Shown here in pieces: positions 1 through 11,767 of a DNA stretch of 64,000 bases (position 1 is the first letter of the stretch; every line of letters starts with the position of its first letter). The position numbers and the translations under genes were made by a program. This DNA is from Lavandula angustifolia (lineage: Eukaryota > Streptophyta > Magnoliopsida > Lamiales > Lamiaceae), in NCBI GenBank assembly GCA_028984105.1, contig CM054810.1, positions 31,645,386 to 31,709,385 on the forward strand, written 5' to 3'. The notes beneath the pieces are model-generated. The model did not search any database. It saw only the letters and a list, made by a program, of their open reading frames with translations, and was not told where the DNA came from.

Positions 1-109
1 TTTCTCTGAAGGAAGTGAACATACTGCAAATATGTATCAAGAATACGTAGTTTCGTTTAAAGCACGTGGAGGGTAGTCGGTAAGAGTTTCGCTTGTTTAG
101 AAGACTTAC

Positions 110-1137
110 ATATTGTTGGAGAGAAGTACTCCATACTGCGACGAAAGCAGCAACGAAGCCTTTGGTGTTGACGCTCACATCAGTGACCGTGCAGACTGCA
201 ACGCCAAGGAGGACGACCAAGATGCTGAGTTTCAGTGTTTCTTGAGTATCGAATCTTGGCGAGTGAGACTTCTAGTAGGCAGGATACCGGTATCATACTG
301 AGCTTTGCAATCTGGAAAGATAGCAGGTCTTAATTATTCCGTATATGGCAAGAAGATATCGATCGACAATACTTACTTGGTAAAATCCAACTGAATTCCA
401 CATTAAACTGACATTCATCCCAACAATAGAGAAATTTGCAAACAAGATGAATTTAAGAAGCTCCGAGAAGGGTAGATGAGAAGGGTGGATGTAGCCCAGC
501 CATCTTGGAACAACCGTCATCAAGGCGGTCGTAGCAAAATGCATTCCGGTTAAAGTTGTAGCTGCAAGCGTAGTTATAACGAAAAGGGAATAAGCTCCAT
601 CATAAATCACATAAACACTATAAGCTCCATCAATCGTTTCGCTTAGGGCCGATAATCATAGCATCCTCCATAGGGCATAATCAACAAGTTCATCAAGATG
701 TCTAATTCCAAATCCTAATAGATCTGTTCAAGATGAGATCTCAATGATCTGAAAATCCATTGTCACATTATATTATCCGAAAAGCCTAAATCGATTCCAT
801 ATAATTTCGACACCCTCAGCTCCAACCTATCAGTCTAACACATCCTAAAGAGGAAGAAATAGGGCTAAAAACTCATCCATCATTAAACACTGAATACAAC
901 CAAGATTTCAATCCCAACTCCATGAACTAATTCAATTATCATCACTAATAATCGATCGCAGCATAAACAAACTACGAATTATGTTCAAATTAGCCTTACA
1001 TACTCACCAAAGCTGAAGCCATATGTAGCCATCAAGGCTTTATTGACAATGATAATCCCAACCGAAGTGACCACATTGAACATCCATACAGCTGCATCCA
1101 CTGCAGCCTTCTTATCAGCTTTGCTTGCTGCTGCCAT
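110..1137 (-). CDS. Nucleotide-sugar (UDP-rhamnose/galactose type) transporter, 5' part
   Basis: Golgi multi-membrane transporter of the plant URGT/NST-KT subfamily, which moves UDP-sugars into the lumen for wall polysaccharide synthesis. Three coding exons are visible: 1137-1008, 561-377 and 311-110; the rest lies beyond the left edge. Exon 1 begins at ATG 1137 and encodes the first membrane segment with VTSVGIIIVNKALMATYGF. Exon 2 encodes TLTGMHFATTALM and NVSLMWNSVGFYQ, and exon 3 IAKLSMIPVSCLLEV and VCTVTDVSVN, all family hallmarks. Exons 1+2 total 105 codons. Exon 3 carries one extra base near 233 (between codons reading N-T and K-L-S-I) that shifts the frame; without it the family sequence is restored. 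A splice acceptor at 1212 upstream of the ATG implies a 5'UTR intron, now carrying a copia element. Family assignment is firm. Whether the frameshift is real or a consensus error cannot be told here. Confidence 0.85.
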
Positions 1138-1282
1138 TTTCCGAGGGCGCGAAAAGATAACGCAGCTACAACGACATCATGTCGGATTCAAGATTCCCAG
1201 TCTCAAGCTTCCTGCAAACACACACACATATATCAAAACAAACACTCAAAATAGCCAAATTTCAAATTTCCAAAGTACCAAA

Positions 1283-1662
1283 TGTTGTAAATCGTGCTCA
1301 TGAATTCACTGTAAATCTATGAAGGAAACCGTGAATGAGATCGAAAGTTCTAGAGAAAAGAAATCTTTATTCATCACTGAAAACTACTTTTTAGAGTACA
1401 CATCTCCTCTATTTATATGAATAGCTACAGTAATAACCGCCACACCTAACCTTAAAACGTAATACGTACAAAGACGCTTTTATTAGTTAAGCGCGTAGAC
1501 ATGTGCGCCACTCGATGATCCACGTCAGCATACAATCTGACGGTAGCAAAACAAACATCTAACTAACCAACTACTGTGTAACCACCTTCAACCTCCTTCT
1601 TCAACAGAACCCACGCACTCCCGCGCCTGCACCATGATCCGGAACCTTCCGAAACTTCAACA
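1283..1662 (-). repeat. 3' LTR of the copia element
   Basis: Matches 6299-6677 over its full length with scattered substitutions and a small indel near 1468. In element orientation it starts TGTTGAAG and ends TTTACAACA. It adjoins the CCAAA target duplication. Confidence 0.93.
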
Positions 1663-4600
1663 CCCCCCTCGAAGATGGAGTCGGTGCAAGTCCACGAGCC
1701 CCATCTTGGAAAGTAAAGAGCGAAACCGTGGTACAGAGAGAACCTTAGTGAAAATATCAGCAAGTTGCTGCTCAGTAGGAAGATAAGTAGGTTTAAGAAG
1801 ACCAAGCTTGTACTGATCACGAACGATGTGACAGTCCAACTCCAAGTGCTTCGTCCTCTCGTGGAACACCTGATTTTTTGTAATATGTAGAGCAGCTGCA
1901 TTGTCACAATGCAACGGAATAGGAGTAGAAACAGGCATATTAAGAAACTTAAGCATATAAGTGATCCAGAGAAGCTCGCGGACTGCAGCCCCAAGAGCAC
2001 GGTATTCGGCTTCAGCAGTAGATGCAGAAACCGTCTCTTGCTTCTTACACTTCCATGAAACCAGAGAATCCCCTAAGAAAATACAGAACCCGGTTAGAGA
2101 TCTTCTAGTGGAGGGACACGTTCCCCAATCAGCATCTGCAAAAGCTTGTAAATTAGATCCATGCGAAGGGAAAAATAGTCCCAAAGAGGGGCAACCCTTC
2201 AAATATCTAATGACATGATTGGCAGCTTTCCAATGATTCTCACACGGAGCAGCCACAAATTGGCTCAGCTGCTGTGTGGCATGAGTGATGTCTGGCCTAG
2301 TGAGGTTCAGGTAGAGCAGCTGACCCACTAGGCGCCTGTACTTGTCTGGTTCTTCTAATAAAGAGGTAGAATCAGGAGACAAATCCACCCCTTGTGGAAA
2401 AGGAGTGGAAGCTGGATTGCAGCCAAGCAAGCCTGCACGATCAACTATGTCTAATACATATTTCCTTTGATTGAGATAGAGCCCCTGTTCTCCCCGAGCC
2501 AATTCAATACCCAAAAAATAACGCGCCTCACAAAGATCTTTGATAGAGAATTTCGCATGGAAATAACATTTCAAATCATTGACTATGCTCAAATCTGGAC
2601 TCACCACCAATATATCATCAACATACACTAACAAACCCAAAAAACTGGACCCTTGCCCCAAGGTAAAAAGACAATAATCATGTGGACATTGAGTGAAACC
2701 ATAAAGAGACAAAGCCTTACTTAGTTCGGTATTCCACTCGCGGGAGGCCTGCTTAAGTCCATATAAACTCTTCACTAGTTTGCACACTTTGCCAGCAGCA
2801 GCTTTAACATATCCCTCAGGTGGAGTCATGTAAATTTCATCTGATAGAATACCATGAAGGAATGCGTTATTTATGTCAATCTGATGCAGATGCCAACTGT
2901 TGGAAGCCGCTAATGCAAGTAAGAGTTTAATAGTGACATGCTTAGCTACGGGAGAAAATACCTCATCATAATCAATGCCATATTCTTGCTTATATCCTTT
3001 AGCTACAAGCCTAGCTTTATAACGTTCTATAGAACCATCAGGGTGTAATTTAACTTTGTATACCCACTTCGAACCAATAGGATGCTTACCAGCTGGAAGA
3101 TCAACCAAGTTCCAAGTCCCATTTTTCTCTAAAGCATCTAACTCGGCCTGCATAGCACCTTGCCATTCCTTAAACTGATTGGCTTCTTTGAAAGACCTAG
3201 GCTCCTGTACAGTAGTGATATTAGCAAGAAAAGTGGTATAATCATTGCTAAAAATCGAAGAGCAGAGGAATGGAAAGGTAGGGGGAGTAAGGGCAGTAGG
3301 CATCTGTTGAGGCATATGAATATCCACCTTGCTGACAAAATCATTGAGCCGTACGAGGAGGTTTAACAACTCGCCTTGGCCTTTCAATCCTTTCAACTGA
3401 TAGTTCCCTATTCTCAGAAGATTCTCCTATGGAAGGAGATGGTCGTTCCTCCTCAAAACTGGAGCCTGAAACATTTTCTGACTCAGTACAGGGAGGCTCC
3501 ACATGCTCAGGGGCAGGAAGATTAAAGTCCTCAACATAAACTGGAATATCCTGTTCCTCTACACAAACTTGTGAACCCAAACCAGTGTAAGGGAATATAT
3601 GAGGGAAGAATTCAACATCCCTAGAAATGATAATATCATTGCTCTCAAAATTAAATAAAGTATAACCTCTCGTGGTTTCCCGCAATTCCCGAAGCATCAC
3701 ACACTTGGTTCCCCTATGCTGAAACTTCCTCTTGTGAGGAGTGGTGTTAGCTGCGTAAGCTAGACAACCAAATGGTTTGAGCATGGACAGATCAGTCATG
3801 GAATTAGTGAGGACAGTAAAAGGAGATTTCCAGTCAAGTATCCGACTTGGCAGCCTATTCAGGATCCAAGTGGCCATCAAAATAGAATATGGCCAAAAAG
3901 AATTAGGCATATTACTCTGAAACATCAAAGCGCATGCAATCTCCAACAAAGAACGATGTTTCCTCTCCACAACTCCATTCTGCTGTGGGGTATAAACACA
4001 AGTTTTCAAATGTACAATCCCCCTTGAATGAAACAAATGTTGAACTTGTGTATTCAGAAACTCCGTCCCATTATCCGTTTTAATCCTCTTAATTCTCACT
4101 CCATATTGAGTAAGCACCATGTTTATATACCCTTCCAATATGTTGTGTACTTGCCTCTTAGACTGCATTAGATATGTCCAAGTACTTCTACTACAATCCT
4201 TCAATGGTTAATATGTAGGAAGTATTAGCCTTGTTTTCAGCATTGTACGGTCCCCAGACATCCACATGGGTAAGATCAAATAATTCAGTCATTCTATGCT
4301 CCAAAATAGGAAATGGATTGCGGCATTGTTTAGCTTTGTGGCAGACTTCACAAGAGCTAATGATTGATTGAGTTGAAGCTCCACACAAATCCTTCAGTTC
4401 TGGCACATGCCTCAGAGTAGTAAAAGATGCATGTCCAAGCAACACATGCCAGTTTTGCAGAGTTTTCAACTGAGGATCAGATATTTGATTAATGCTTTCC
4501 ACAATCTGTAAGTCTTCTTTCTTCTGTTCTGGAATCCGTTTCTGTTCTGGATCCAGTATATACAATCTCCCTTGAGCTTGTCCAATAACCAAAATGTGAT

Positions 4601-6285
4601 CATTGCTCAACCTTTGCACAACGCAATGAGTAGGAAAGAATGTGCACTTTAGTTGTAACTTGTTGTTCAGCTGATAAGTAGACAAAAGATTGTGTGTAAA
4701 TTCAGGAACATACAACACATCATGCAGTATCAGCTCAGAACTGAACTCTACTGTTCCAACTTCATGTATCACCTGCATTTCACCATTAGGTAAATAAACT
4801 CCCTGCGGAATACTCAGTCTATGTATATTCACCATGAGATCTTTATTGCAGCAAATATGACTGCTCGCCCCTGAATCCATGATCCAGACCTTTTCCTTTC
4901 TCAGCCCTTCAAGAAGGCTAAAAGAATAGTGCTTTTCCATAACTTCCAGTGGTGTATAGGTCTCAACATTATTAACACTTCCTTTGTTCCCAACTCCTCT
5001 AAGCTGAATTAGTGCTTTCTCAACATTAGAAATCAGATCCCCAACACTCTGAGTACCTTCATTCCTAGCAACATGAACAGAATTGACTGTATTTTTTCTT
5101 GTTGAATTGCACAGTTTACCTGCCCCTTAGGCTTTTGATCTTTCAGCTTTTGAAACCAATCTGGTATACCATTTAATTTGAAACATTCACTCCTTTCATG
5201 TCCCATCTTTTCACAATAACTACACCGTAGTCTTCTCCGTTCCTCCTTACTCAATCTGGTTTTACCATTTCCTTTGTCTTTATAACCATTTCCACTACCT
5301 CTCTGTCCAGTGTTTAAAGCCATTTCACCACTATATAGTTCGTTTCCACTGTTATTGACATTAAGAGCCAACTGCTCTTGCGGATGAGCATGTAGAGATG
5401 ACACTTTCCTTTGTTCTTCATCTTGAAGCAACATGGAATAAGCTCTACCGACCGATGGTAAAGGTTCTATCAACGATATTTGACTTCTTACAAAGATCAT
5501 AAGTTTCATTTAATCCTAACGAAACCGCATTAGCTTATCTCGTCTCTATGCGGTTTACGAGATTTCCTACCGCATTACATACACAAGAGGCGGCAAAGAA
5601 CACATTCACAGATGGTTCTAGGTTGCAACAGCCTTAATTCATCCCATAGAACATTCAAAATGTTATAATACTTCATCATAGACTGGCTTCCTTGAACAAC
5701 ATTAGACAAATCCTTTTTCAACTTAAAATTTTTTGCACCATTGCTTTGATCAAAACGCAACTTAATCTCACTCCATAATTGATGAGACGTTTCCATCAGT
5801 AAGAATGATTCGGAATACTCTGAACTAATGCAGTTCATAATCCATGATGTGACCATAAAATCAACTTGCATCCATGAATTGTAATTAACATGAGTTTCAA
5901 GGGGTTTAGGAACAGTACCTTCTATGAAACCGAGCTTATTTCTTCCAGCAAGAGCTATTTTCATAGCTCTACTCCAGGCATAGTAGTTGTGTCCATTAAA
6001 CGCAGCATTGACAATCTTCAATCCTGGATGTTCATGTGGACTTAAGTAGAAAACATCGTTGAATCTGGTATTTTGGTCTCCTCTTTCCATTTCCGCACCC
6101 GATCTATTCTCCGGTTGAGATTCTCTATCAGATCCACTTGCTTCTAGACTTTCCAGTCCTCTCCTTCTCAGATTCGTTCGCCTTTCTCTCCGATTTCTGG
6201 CTCCTCCTTCGATACTACCTTCTCCAATATCTCCAGACTCTTCATCAACCAAGACGTGCCAATTTATTCGGTGAGATCGAACCAT
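1657..6285 (-). pseudogene. copia gag-pol polyprotein, frameshifted
   Basis: The polyprotein is recognisable end to end but split into several frames. Gag (5575-6285) has the GHNYYAWSRAMKIAL motif. A CX2CX4HX4C zinc knuckle lies near 5160-5240. The protease motif WIMDSGASSHIC lies near 4880. The gag-pre-integrase HHCC zinc region lies near 4320-4480. The integrase core shows TDNGTEF and PQQNGVVERKH (3341-4204). RT carries YVDDILVV, and RNase H the AEAEYRAL motif (1657-3396). Breaks near 5510-5575, 4940-5033, 4200 and 3370 mean no single protein can be made. Most domains are otherwise well kept, so decay is recent, or some breaks are consensus errors. Confidence 0.9.
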
Positions 6286-6298
6286 TGCTCTGATACCA
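6281..6298 (-). other. Primer binding site (initiator tRNA-Met type)
   Basis: The minus strand reads TGGTATCAGAGCAATGG directly inside the 5' LTR. This is the usual complement of the plant initiator tRNA-Met 3' end used by copia elements to prime reverse transcription. Confidence 0.9.
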
Positions 6299-6677
6299 TG
6301 TTGTAAATCGTGCTCATGAATTCACTGTAAATCTATGAAGGAAACCGTGAATGAGATCGAAAGTTCTAGAGAAAAGAAATCTTTATTCATCATTGAAAAC
6401 TACTTTTTAGAGTACACATCTCCTCTATTTATATGAATAGCTACAGTAATAACCGCCACACCTAACCCTAAAACGTAATACGTACAGCACGCTTTTATTA
6501 GTTAAGCGCGTAGACATGTGCGCCACTCGATGATCCACGTCAGCATACAATCTGACGGTAGCAAAACAAACATCTAACTAACCAACTACTGTGTAACCAC
6601 CTTCAACCTCCTTCTTCAGCAGAACCCACGCACTCCCGCGCCTGCACCATGATCCAGAAGCTTCCAGAAACTCAACA
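6299..6677 (-). repeat. 5' LTR of the copia element
   Basis: Partner of 1283-1662; carries the element promoter by position. It adjoins the primer binding site on the inside and the CCAAA duplication on the outside. Confidence 0.93.
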
Positions 6678-7062
6678 CCAAATACCTAAATTAACAATTC
6701 TATCAAAGGGAAACAATTCAATATCTATCTAAAGTTCGATTGAGCATTACATGATTTGAATCTCAAGAACAACAAGCCTACATAAAGACCCTAAACCCCG
6801 GAAAATCTGTAACCTTAAACGTATTGGATTGCTCCAAGATATTAAAAATCCACCAAATCCCCCCCCCGGGGGTAATTCACCTAACCAAATTGAGTACTAA
6901 AAAAATGCACAAAAATCTTCAAGGAAGGAATTCCCCATCAGCAGCACCGAAACGAACGCAAAACCCTAGATTTAACAAACACGACGAGATCTGATAAATC
7001 AAGGAACCGCCAAATTGGGCAAAACCGCATTGAATTTTCCGACTCCGCCATTGATTACTCAC

Positions 7063-7370
7063 CAGATTACAGATCTAACCACCCACATTCACCAAATCAA
7101 TCAAGGGTTTAAGTGCGAATCACCGAGAAGCCAAGTGAACACGCATTTGCGAAGCAATTGGAGAGCGTATAACGGAATGAAGGGGACTTTCTGCGTGATT
7201 TTTTGAGTCTCCTTCAAATCCTCAAACACGCTAATGTGGTTGCATGTGATGTGGCTCTGCTTGTTATGCGCTGTAGAATTCAGCGAGACGTAGTCTGGAA
7301 ATCGTGGGGTGCTTGTGGGAGTGGAGGGAAGTGAAGTAAGACTCATTTTCTCGTTTCTTGATGAGCTAAA
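7063..7370 (-). other. Probable 5'UTR exon and promoter-proximal DNA of the transporter gene
   Basis: A strong donor (CTG|GTGAGT) on the minus strand at 7063/7062 pairs plausibly with the acceptor at 1212, just upstream of the transporter ATG. The 5.4-kb copia element would then lie inside a 5'UTR intron of about 5.9 kb. The minus-strand open stretch here resembles no protein I know. The DNA between the element and this exon (6683-7060) shows only a short C9G5 run near 6861. This is inference from splice signals. Confidence 0.4.
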
Positions 7371-7486
7371 TCATTGGATGCGTGTTGGTATCGGATCATA
7401 TTTCAATGATTGGAGTTCAAAAATTGATCTTTTTTTAGTTTTGATCTCAAATTTTAGTATCCTTAGTAAGACTTGTAAAAAGACTT

Positions 7487-8105
7487 GATTTTTACAAATC
7501 TTCATCTGCTTCCGGAACAAATCCAAGAATTTCTTGGTAATCCTATAAAATTGGTATTTCTTGGGAATCCTATAAAATTGGTTCGTGCTTTTTTCTCTGA
7601 TAAATGGTTAGAACTTTGTCAGGGTTCGAATTCTACTAAGGTCCACTTGAGATTAGAAATTGTTGAAGAAACATTTCTTTCGGAAAATAAAGAACTGGGT
7701 AATATATTCAAGATAATTACGTATTTACAAAATATTGTCTCAATTCATCATATTTCATCATATCCGATGTGTATGGACAATTCCAATAAGATTTCATTCT
7801 TGAACAAAAATCCATTTTTTGATTTATTTCATCTATTCCATGACCGGAACAGGGGAAGATACACGTTACACCACAATTTTGAATCAAAAGAGAGATTTCA
7901 AGAAATGACAGATTTATTCACTCTATCAATAACCGAGTCGGATCTCGGTATCATAAGGGATTTGCCTTTTCTATTGATTTCTACAGATTGGATCAAAAAC
8001 AATTCTTGTGAGGCCAGGGATGAATCGAAAAAGAAATCTTTATTGGTTCTACCCCTATTTTTTCTGAAGCGGAAGGGTTAGAAAAAAATGGATCCGGATC
8101 TCATG
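7487..8105 (+). pseudogene. ycf2: Nuclear insertion of plastid DNA: fragment of ycf2
   Basis: The open stretch encodes HLLPEQIQEFLGNP, NIFKIITYLQN, NKISFLNKNPFFDLFHLFH, GYTLHH-like and FTLSITE blocks, in the order found in plastid Ycf2, a huge chloroplast protein. A short extension in another frame matches the following RRIRKKWVRISCG segment. Only about 0.6 kb of a gene of more than 6 kb is present, with a small internal tandem duplication (FLGNPIKLV twice) and many substitutions, so it is non-functional. It marks transfer of plastid DNA to the nucleus. The nearby AAE exons show this is not plastid sequence. Confidence 0.92.
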
Positions 8106-8129
8106 CGGGAAAGTGAAACACTTCAATCG

Positions 8130-8450
8130 TAGAACTACATACATATGAAATATGAATAATAAATTTTCATGTTTAATAAGATCCGATCCCACAAAATCTA
8201 TAGTCATACATACATGTTATAGAAGATCCTTCCGTCCCGTTATTCGTGATTCGCTTTTTTATTTGAGACATTCAAATATAAATGGCTCATTATACCAAAA
8301 AGTCAAATAATGAGAGCCACAAACAGGTGGAGGAATGTAAGGTAAATTCCACCTACGAATCTAATTCGAGCCTGTCACAGATGGAGTCGTTCCCCGAGTG
8401 GGAAATTTAGATATATCAACACTTACTACATCTTAGAAAGGGTTTCTTAT
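8130..8450 (-). pseudogene. Remnant of an AAE gene 3' end (UTR plus last codons)
   Basis: This stretch repeats the 3' flank of the first AAE copy: the TCCCACAAAATCTA block, a GTGGAGGA-ATGTAAGGT block and the final TACATCTTAGAAAGGGTT that encodes the stop and last codons of that gene. It is a diverged partial duplicate, a fourth trace of the tandem array. Nothing upstream of the last codons survives. Confidence 0.65.
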
Positions 8451-8746
8451 TATTAAGACTTTTTAAAAAGACTTGATTTCTACAATTTTCGATCACAAGG
8501 CAAACATTTCAATTGATATAATACAGGTATATACTATGAAATTAGAGTACTAATTTTCAAAGTGTAATAAAATCCCACAAAATCTACAGCCACACATGCA
8601 TGTGATATTTATTGTGATATAATAAATAAGGAAGGTGACATATAGGTGGAGGAGATGTAAGGTGAATTCCACCAAACACATCTAGCTCGAGCACATCACA
8701 CATGAAAATGGTTTACTAGTGGGAAGTTTAGATACAAGAATACTTA

Positions 8747-10138
8747 TTACATCTTAGAAAGGGTTCCCATAGCTTTGGCTTGTGCTCGGAGAACAAACTT
8801 CTGTGTCTTGCCAGTTGAAGTCTTGGGCAAATCTTGGAAAACAATTGTTCTTGGAGCCATGTAATGAGGCAGCTTGTCTCTGCAGTAGTCGATGATCTCC
8901 TTCGCTGTTGCCACGCCGCCATTCTTGAGCTTCACAAGGTGTCTCTCCCCAGTATGCGACTGAAAATCACGGACTCGACTTCTATAGTACTTATATTCTC
9001 CCCTCCGGAGATAATTATATCTTTAGACCGATCCTTCAGTTCTATGTAGCCATCACTATGCATAACTCCCAAGTCACTGCTACGAAACCACCCACCTCGA
9101 AAGGCCTCTTCAGTTGCCTTGATGTCGTTAAGATACCCGTTCATCACCGTGTTTCCTCCGAACATCACTTCACCCAGTGTCTTCCTATCTTTAGGCACAC
9201 TCTCCATGGTGGTCGGATCTTTGACGTCGATTTCTTCCATCCCGACGTGCTGCACTCCTTGACGGGCCTTGAGTTTCGCTCGTGCTTCGAGCGGTAACGA
9301 GTCCCATTCGGATTTCCAAGCGCAGACCGTTCCGGGTCCGTATGTTTCCGTTAGGCCGTAAGCATGAGCGATGTTGAACCCCTTCTCCTCCATCTCGGAG
9401 AGTACTTGAGGAGGAGGCGGTGCAGCGCCGGTCATCACGATTACCCTTCCCAGAAGAGGGCGGGTTTCACTTGATGCGGCGTTTATGATCATGTTCAAGA
9501 CGGTTGGAGCACCGCCCATATGCGTGACTCGATGAGTAGCTATGCTATCGAATATCCCCTTCGGTGTAAGGTTCCTTAAGCATACGTTCGTGCCACCTTG
9601 TGCTGCCACGCCCCAAGTTAGACACCAGCCGTTACAATGAAACATCGGTACGGTCCATAAGTAGACGGGCATGGACTGCATTTCGTTCAGAAGAATAGCG
9701 GACAAAGAGTTCAAATACGCTCCTCTGTGGCTATACACAACGCCTTTCGGGCTAGACGTCGTGCCTGAAGTGTAATTAACAGCTATGGGATCACACTCAT
9801 CATTAGGCCTTACTACAGGAAAGTCAGTCTTTCCTTCCGCTAACTTCTGGCCTCGACACTCTACTTTTAGATCCCGATACTGAATCATCATAAGGGTCTT
9901 CGATCAAGACTAGAGAAGGGACTCGGATGCCTTTCCCGGACAAGATTTCGAATGCGCCGTTCGCAACTTCAAGAAACTGGTAATCGACGAATATTAACTT
10001 GGCTTCTGAATGTGCAAGCAAGACCGACACCATGGCGGAATCATGGCGCGTGTTGAGCGTGCAAAGGATTGCTCCGGCCATTGGAACAGCAAAGTGGAGC
10101 TCATACATTGCTGGGATATTTGGAGCCAATGCAGCAAC
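8747..10138 (-). pseudogene. Acyl-activating enzyme 1-like (AAE), broken tandem copy A
   Basis: Large second exon of an AMP-forming acyl-CoA synthetase of the plant AAE1 clade, which joins short- or medium-chain carboxylates to CoA. Visible motifs are VNYTSGTTSSPKG, YGLTETYG and KDRSKDIIISGGENIS, and the C-terminus ends SKM, a plant peroxisomal PTS1 variant. Compared with its neighbours it has a deletion of about 20 bp near 9845 that shifts frame. There are further losses near 8940-8960, where the segment between the hinge region and VKLKNGG is collapsed. The short first exon (MAKGTIK...) seen in the other copies is absent upstream. It cannot make a full enzyme. Confidence 0.9.
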
Positions 10139-10439
10139 CTGCTCACGCCATTGTAATAACATAGTATTACCCCACAAGATCCTCTGTCCTTTTCAACTCT
10201 TGATTCTTTTTCTTGAATGTGAGTGTATTTTAAAAAATGAAAAACTCACAAATTTCTATGAACATATATAGTTATAGACTTATAGGCTATGGCATCGTTG
10301 GATTTAGCACATTTTGATTTTCTAAAGCGTTTTCAATCTAGTGGAGGATTTAATTTTTAACGATTCTATAAAACTAATTTGAACAAAATCGAGATGTGGA
10401 GTAAGATTTGGAAATGTTGGGATTTTTAATCAAAATATT

Positions 10440-11100
10440 AAGCTATAATGGTTTCTAAATTTGTCCAGTTTGGAAAAACTTATAAGCAACTTATTTCAGC
10501 TTATTCTAAAAAATAAGTGTGTATGCACGCATTTGAGAGAGTTTATGAAAATAAGTGATTATGCACGCATTAAAAATAAGTTATTTTTGACTTATTTTCA
10601 TAAACCGATAGGAATAGCCTTCATAAGCTAAAAACGGATTATGGAAAATAGATCTCATATCAAAGCTCTCTAACAATAATTTTTTAATTTATATTTTATT
10701 TTTTCTCTAGTTAAGCGCTTATATATAAATGTATCTAAGGTGACGGCATTCTCATGGGCATATCTACTTGCTCGGGCTTTGGCCGCCGCAATCTGCGTTG
10801 GTTTGTGCCCCGAGTCGATCGACGGCCGCCGAGGCCGTGTGAACGGGCTGCCGAGGCCGTGCGGGCGTGGGGAGGCGATCGCCAAGGCGTGCGGGCGGGC
10901 TGCCGAGGCCTCGGCGAGCATCGCGCGGCGGACGAGCTGCGTTGGCCACCTTGAAGTACAATAACCATCGTGCGACGAGTAGAATTCTTTGCGAGACGAC
11001 TTAAATACGAGACGAAGTTTATTCAAATTAAGTGCTTATAATATAAGCACTTTGACATAAACACTTATGTTATAAGCACTTATTTAATCTGTTTTTCTTT
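10440..11100. repeat. Repeat-like block with an enclosed GC-rich island
   Basis: AT-rich flanks carry recurring 'AATAAGT/ACTTATT' and 'ATAAGCACTTAT' words on both sides (10490-10620 and 11020-11090). They enclose a strongly GC-rich core at about 10740-10990 with internal copies of GGCTGCCGAGGCC and GGCGATCG-type words. The core is open in several frames, which is expected of GC-rich DNA. I recognise no protein in it. It may be the cargo or centre of an unidentified transposable element. Confidence 0.4.
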
Positions 11101-11756
11101 ATATAATATTAAATAAGCTTTTTTTGTCATTTTTTTGTATGAATTAGAATGACATAAAAATGCAATTAATTTTTATTAAAGCAGAACGACTTGCATGTAT
11201 TACATGTTAATACCCTTAGTGTGGCACACAAGAGTATATAAATGCGATACACACGCCTTTGTGCATTTGGAACTGTTGATGATGATTTTTCTCAATTTAT
11301 GTAAGTAGTAGTTAAGAACATTAAATAAACTTTTTTTTGTCACTTTTTTGTATGAATATGACATAAATTTGTAATTAAATTCTTGTTGTAATTCTTGACG
11401 ACAGTAACGTCTATCCAACAACTATGCTTTAACCAAACGTAGAAGTTAAATATTTGCATTCACTGAAATTATGCTGATGAGACTCAAGAATAGGGATGCT
11501 TTTGTGCGTTCGGAAGTCGATAAATAATAAACTTTTCCATGATTCATTATTTTGTAATTTTTTTCTATATCATGAATTACTACAAGCCTACAAGAAGTTA
11601 GATTTTAATATGCTGCGCTAATTAGACATAAAACATAATTAAACACAAGATTGACGAAAGCCAATCCCGAGGAAAATATGTATAGATAACTTCTAAAAAA
11701 TAATAGTTTAAAATATATAGAAAATTAGAGGAAAATAGTAGGAAATTCTAAAATCC
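11101..11756. other. AT-rich intergenic DNA
   Basis: No gene is visible. A block of about 70 bp around 11106-11180 is repeated imperfectly at 11318-11390 (TAAATAA..CTTTTTTTGTCA and TTTTTTGTATGAAT), pointing to an old local duplication. Confidence 0.5.
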
Positions 11757-11767
11757 CTGTACCTAGC

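Larger units (their letters stand above)
1283..6677 (-). mobile_element. Full-length Ty1/copia LTR retrotransposon with 5-bp target duplication
   Basis: Two near-identical LTRs of about 380 bp (1283-1662 and 6299-6677) begin TGTTG and end CAACA in element orientation. They are flanked by the same 5 bases, CCAAA, at 1278-1282 and 6678-6682. Next to the 5' LTR (6299-6677, as the element reads on the minus strand) is an initiator-tRNA-Met primer binding site. Next to the 3' LTR is a G-rich polypurine tract (about 1663-1670). The order gag, protease, integrase, RT, RNase H is the copia order. The LTRs differ at roughly ten positions, so the insertion is fairly young. It interrupts the 5'UTR intron of the transporter gene. 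Confidence 0.95.
7465..8485. repeat. Direct repeats bracketing the plastid fragment
   Basis: A motif of about 33 bp (AAGACTT..AAAAAGACTTGATTT) occurs at 7465-7497 just before the ycf2 fragment and again at 8452-8485. Together they bracket the fragment and the AAE tail remnant. This may be a local duplication or a repair signature from the insertion event. Confidence 0.6.

Noticed and set aside
1563..2218. Open frames opposite the copia RNase H region
   Set aside because: They are shadows of the retrotransposon coding strand.
7485..8081. Open frame of 198 codons as a real nuclear gene
   Set aside because: It matches plastid Ycf2 in content and order but covers only a small internal piece, with no plausible start or end, so it is plastid-derived pseudogene DNA.
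10670..11026. Several overlapping open frames in the GC-rich island
   Set aside because: All frames are open because GC-rich DNA has few stops; none shows a protein motif.
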